A stretch of DNA of 64,000 nt from the NCBI GenBank assembly GCA_002384935.1, contig DGCD01000008.1, forward strand, positions 59,777-123,776, given 5' to 3'. The DNA comes from Pusillimonas sp. UBA3987. GTDB taxonomy: Bacteria; Pseudomonadota; Gammaproteobacteria; Burkholderiales; Burkholderiaceae_B. The translations under genes and the position numbers were made by a program. A model generated the notes under the pieces. It worked only from the letters and a program-made list of their open reading frames with translations. It had not been told where the DNA came from and made no database searches. Shown here piece after piece: positions 62,214-64,000 of the stretch (positions within the stretch are counted from its first letter, which is position 1; each line of letters starts with the position of its first letter).

Positions 62214-62501
62214 ATGTCAAACGAAGGCTATCACGAACCCATATCAGAACTTTCAGATGAAACACGCGATATGCACCGCGCTATTGTGTCGCTAATGGAA
62301 GAGCTTGAAGCCGTCGACTGGTACAACCAACGCGTCGACGCCTGTAAAGACTCAGATCTGAAAGCCATTCTGGAACATAACCGCGACGAAGAAAAAGAAC
62401 ACGCAGCCATGACGCTCGAGTGGATCCGCCGTAAAGATCCCAAGTTCGACAAAGAGCTGCGCGACTGGTTGTTCACCGACAAGAGCCTGGATCACCATTA
62501 A
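62214..62501 (+). CDS. Encapsulated-ferritin-family (EncFtn) ferritin-like protein
   Basis: A 95-residue protein matching the catalytic part of the encapsulated ferritin described in Rhodospirillum rubrum. The segments MEELEAVDWYNQRVDA and LEHNRDEEKEHAAMTLEWIR correspond to its two helices. Expected ferroxidase residues are Glu30, Glu60 and His63, with entry-site Glu29 and Glu32 and Trp36/Tyr37 beside them. The protein stops after FTDKSLDHH: the C-terminal encapsulin-targeting peptide is missing, and no encapsulin shell gene is in the window. A strong Shine-Dalgarno (AAAGGAG, 6 nt spacing) suggests good expression. Function in iron oxidation is inferred. Confidence 0.87.
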   Translation: MSNEGYHEPISELSDETRDMHRAIVSLMEELEAVDWYNQRVDACKDSDLKAILEHNRDEEKEHAAMTLEWIRRKDPKFDKELRDWLFTDKSLDHH

Positions 62502-62530
62502 GCATTCATGCTGAGTTCGGTTAAAACCAT

Positions 62531-62557
62531 AATCCCGGCAACCGCCGGGATTTTTTT
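62531..62557. terminator. Terminator between the EncFtn gene and the lactate dehydrogenase gene
   Basis: AATCCCGGC (62531-62539) pairs with GCCGGGATT (62544-62552), followed by T to 62557 on the plus strand. It ends the EncFtn gene and lies at the 3' end of the convergent flavoenzyme gene. Confidence 0.88.
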
Positions 62558-63704
62558 ATGCCCTGCGCAAAATAGAGGCATCCACCTTGTTGATATCGTT
62601 GTGGCCGCAAAAGGCCATGGTTAAATCCAGCTCTTTAGCCAGCATCTGCAGGCATTTCGTAACCCCGGCCTCGCCGCCGGCGCCAAGAGAATACAAGAAC
62701 GAACGCCCGATCAGCGTGCCTTTGGCTCCCAGCGCAATTGCCCGCAATACGTCCTGCCCGGAACGAATGCCGCCATCCATCCAGACTTCGATATCGTTAC
62801 CCACTGCATCGACGATATCCGGCAGGACTTTAATGGACGATGGCGCCCCATCCAACTGACGCCCCCCGTGATTCGACACCACCAGGGCATCGGCACCCGA
62901 CTGCGCCGCCAAACGGGCATCCTCGGGGTCCATCACGCCCTTGAGCACCAGCTTGCCGCCCCACAAATCTTTAATGCGCTTGATATCGTCCCAATTGAGG
63001 CGGGGGTCGAACTGCTCGGCCGTCCACGCCGCCAGCGAAGACACATCGGTAACCCCCTGGGCATGACCGACAATATTGCGAAATGTACGCCGTTGCGTTT
63101 GAGCCATCTGCCAGCACCAGTGCGGCTTTGTCGCCAGATTAAGCAAATTTCCAAAAGTGGGTTTAGGCGGCGCACTAAGCCCGTTCTTGATATCGCAATG
63201 ACGCTGCCCCATGACCTGCAGATCGAGTGTGACCACCAGGGCTGAACAGTTCGCCCGCTGGGCCCGGCGAATCAGGTTTTCCATGAACGTTTTATCGCGC
63301 ATGACATACAACTGGAACCAGAACGGCGCCTGGGTATGCTCTGCCACGTCTTCAATCGAGCAAATACTCATGGTCGACAGCGTAAACGGTATCCCGAACT
63401 TCCTGGCGGCCATCGCACCGTGCATTTCGCCATTGGCATGCATCATCCCGGTAAGCCCCGTAGGGGCAATGGCCACCGGCATTGCCACTTCTTCGCCCAG
63501 CATGTGCGTACGGATAGATCGATGCTCGATATCCACCGCCACACGCTGGCGAAACAGCCACTCCTGTAAATCGTGCTCATTGGCGCGCAGCGTAGACTCC
63601 GTCCAAGAACCCGAAGCCGCGTAATCATAGAACATGCGAGGCATCCGGCGCCGGGCCAGCCGATGAAAATCCTCAACACACGTAAATCTGCTCAAATCAG
63701 CCAA
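62556..63704 (-). CDS. lldD: FMN-dependent L-lactate dehydrogenase-type alpha-hydroxy-acid dehydrogenase
   Basis: FMN alpha-hydroxy-acid oxidase/dehydrogenase family, membrane-linked in E. coli LldD, oxidising L-lactate to pyruvate. Key residues: Lys255 (VLKGVMDPEDA), catalytic His279 in SNHGGRQLDG (277-286), and the phosphate loop DGGIRSGQDV. I start at a TTG at 63704 because a perfect AGGAGG (complement of 63710-63715) lies 5 nt upstream. The GTG at 63722 has no Shine-Dalgarno. Length from the TTG is 382 residues. Related enzymes oxidise glycolate or mandelate, so lactate is likely but not certain. Confidence 0.87.
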   Translation of the reverse strand: MADLSRFTCVEDFHRLARRRMPRMFYDYAASGSWTESTLRANEHDLQEWLFRQRVAVDIEHRSIRTHMLGEEVAMPVAIAPTGLTGMMHANGEMHGAMAARKFGIPFTLSTMSICSIEDVAEHTQAPFWFQLYVMRDKTFMENLIRRAQRANCSALVVTLDLQVMGQRHCDIKNGLSAPPKPTFGNLLNLATKPHWCWQMAQTQRRTFRNIVGHAQGVTDVSSLAAWTAEQFDPRLNWDDIKRIKDLWGGKLVLKGVMDPEDARLAAQSGADALVVSNHGGRQLDGAPSSIKVLPDIVDAVGNDIEVWMDGGIRSGQDVLRAIALGAKGTLIGRSFLYSLGAGGEAGVTKCLQMLAKELDLTMAFCGHNDINKVDASILRRA

Positions 63705-63789
63705 CCCTGCCTCCTGTTGCACGAATGATTCATTTAATGGCCTGCTATATTCGACTTCCCGCTTTTGGCTGTCAACCGGCCAACGAAAA

Positions 63790-63818
63790 ATGACAACAAA
63801 AATTTTATGTGTTATAGT
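63790..63818 (+). promoter_or_regulatory. Promoter of tRNA-Arg
   Basis: ATGACA (63790-63795), a 17-bp spacer, and TATAGT (63813-63818), 13 bp before the tRNA. Confidence 0.7.
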
Positions 63819-63831
63819 TCTGCTTCTTTAC

Positions 63832-63908
63832 GCGGCTGTAGCTCAGTTGGATAGAGTACTTGGCTACGAACCAAGGGGTCGTGGGTTCGAATCCTGCCAG
63901 CCGCGCCA
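63832..63908 (+). tRNA. tRNA-Arg (ACG anticodon)
   Basis: A 77-nt tRNA with encoded CCA. The acceptor stem GCGGCTG pairs with CAGCCGC, with discriminator G. The anticodon stem-loop CTTGGCTACGAACCAAG shows ACG, read as ICG after deamination. The T-arm is GGGTTCGAATCC. It resembles E. coli tRNA-Arg-ACG through the D-arm (TAGCTCAGTTGGATAGAG). Confidence 0.97.
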
Positions 63909-63913
63909 GATAT

Positions 63914-63950
63914 AAAAAGGGCTTTCCCACAAGGAAAGCCCTTTTTCTTT
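63914..63950 (+). terminator. Terminator of tRNA-Arg
   Basis: AAAAAGGGCTTTCC (63914-63927) pairs perfectly with GGAAAGCCCTTTTT (63933-63946), followed by CTTT. Positions 63951-64000 show nothing recognisable. Confidence 0.92.
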
Positions 63951-64000
63951 TGGCCAGCTTTCGTCAAGACAAGCGTTCAGGCTCTACTCCATAAACGGGG

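Noticed and set aside
62214..62501. Rubrerythrin or bacterioferritin identity for the ferritin-like protein
   Set aside because: The EELEAVDWY and HNRDEEKEHAAMTLEW segments match EncFtn specifically, and 95 residues with two helices is too short for a four-helix ferritin chain.

Overview
The window reads as a continuous stretch of chromosome from a betaproteobacterium of the family Alcaligenaceae (Bordetella, Pusillimonas or Advenella-like). This placement is inferred from three things: gene content (a DUF2863 protein, a PhaR/PhaB/PhaC polyhydroxybutyrate set, the EarP/EF-P pair with Arg32), gene order (rimP-nusA-infB-rbfA-truB-typA; gntR-sdhCDAB-sdhE-gltA), and protein wording typical of that group. 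Coding density is high, and I see no insertion sequence, prophage, integrase or CRISPR array. Two tRNA genes (initiator Met, Arg-ACG) lie on the plus strand.

Layout. 1-1068: the 5' end of polA (minus) and a LOG-family gene whose start codon overlaps that of polA. 1200-9338: a minus-strand translation/transcription operon rimP-nusA-infB-rbfA-truB-typA, preceded by a leader with a terminator-like hairpin. 9562-11799: rluB and scpB. 11927-12003: tRNA-fMet. 12138-16861: an orphan CxCC protein, a DUF482 acetyltransferase-like protein and the PHB genes phaR, phaB and phaC. 16941-26623: housekeeping genes (pgeF, rluD, bamD, a DinG-type helicase, tex, trpS, zapE).

26695-48627 is a 22-kb central-carbon block. 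It holds odhA-odhB-lpdA (2-oxoglutarate dehydrogenase), maeB, gltA, sdhE, sdhBADC, a GntR/UTRA regulator, mdh, the 2-methylcitrate genes prpB, prpC and prpD, and acnB. Together these give most TCA-cycle steps plus a full methylcitrate cycle. A 20-bp sequence, GTCTTATATAAGATATAAGA, occurs at the same distance from the -35 box in front of both mdh and acnB. It is the best candidate for the operator of the neighbouring GntR protein. Between mdh and prpB lies a terminator with a competing upstream arm, which looks like an attenuator.

48735-64000: DUF2863, earP and efp (EF-P rhamnosylation), a DUF1178 protein, a four-gene peptide-type ABC importer whose permease and binding protein have unusual extra membrane parts, DUF423, an adenine-deaminase-type enzyme, an SLC13 permease with RCK-C domains, a short ferritin-like protein of the encapsulated-ferritin family without an encapsulin targeting tail or shell gene in the window, an L-lactate dehydrogenase-type flavoenzyme, and tRNA-Arg.

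The candidates for undescribed biology are the two possible attenuators (rimP leader, mdh-prpB), the shared mdh/acnB operator, the stand-alone encapsulated-ferritin homologue, the CobW-like CxCC protein without a P-loop, and the TrpRS with a YegP-like tail. All functional statements come from reading motifs by eye; no database search was run.
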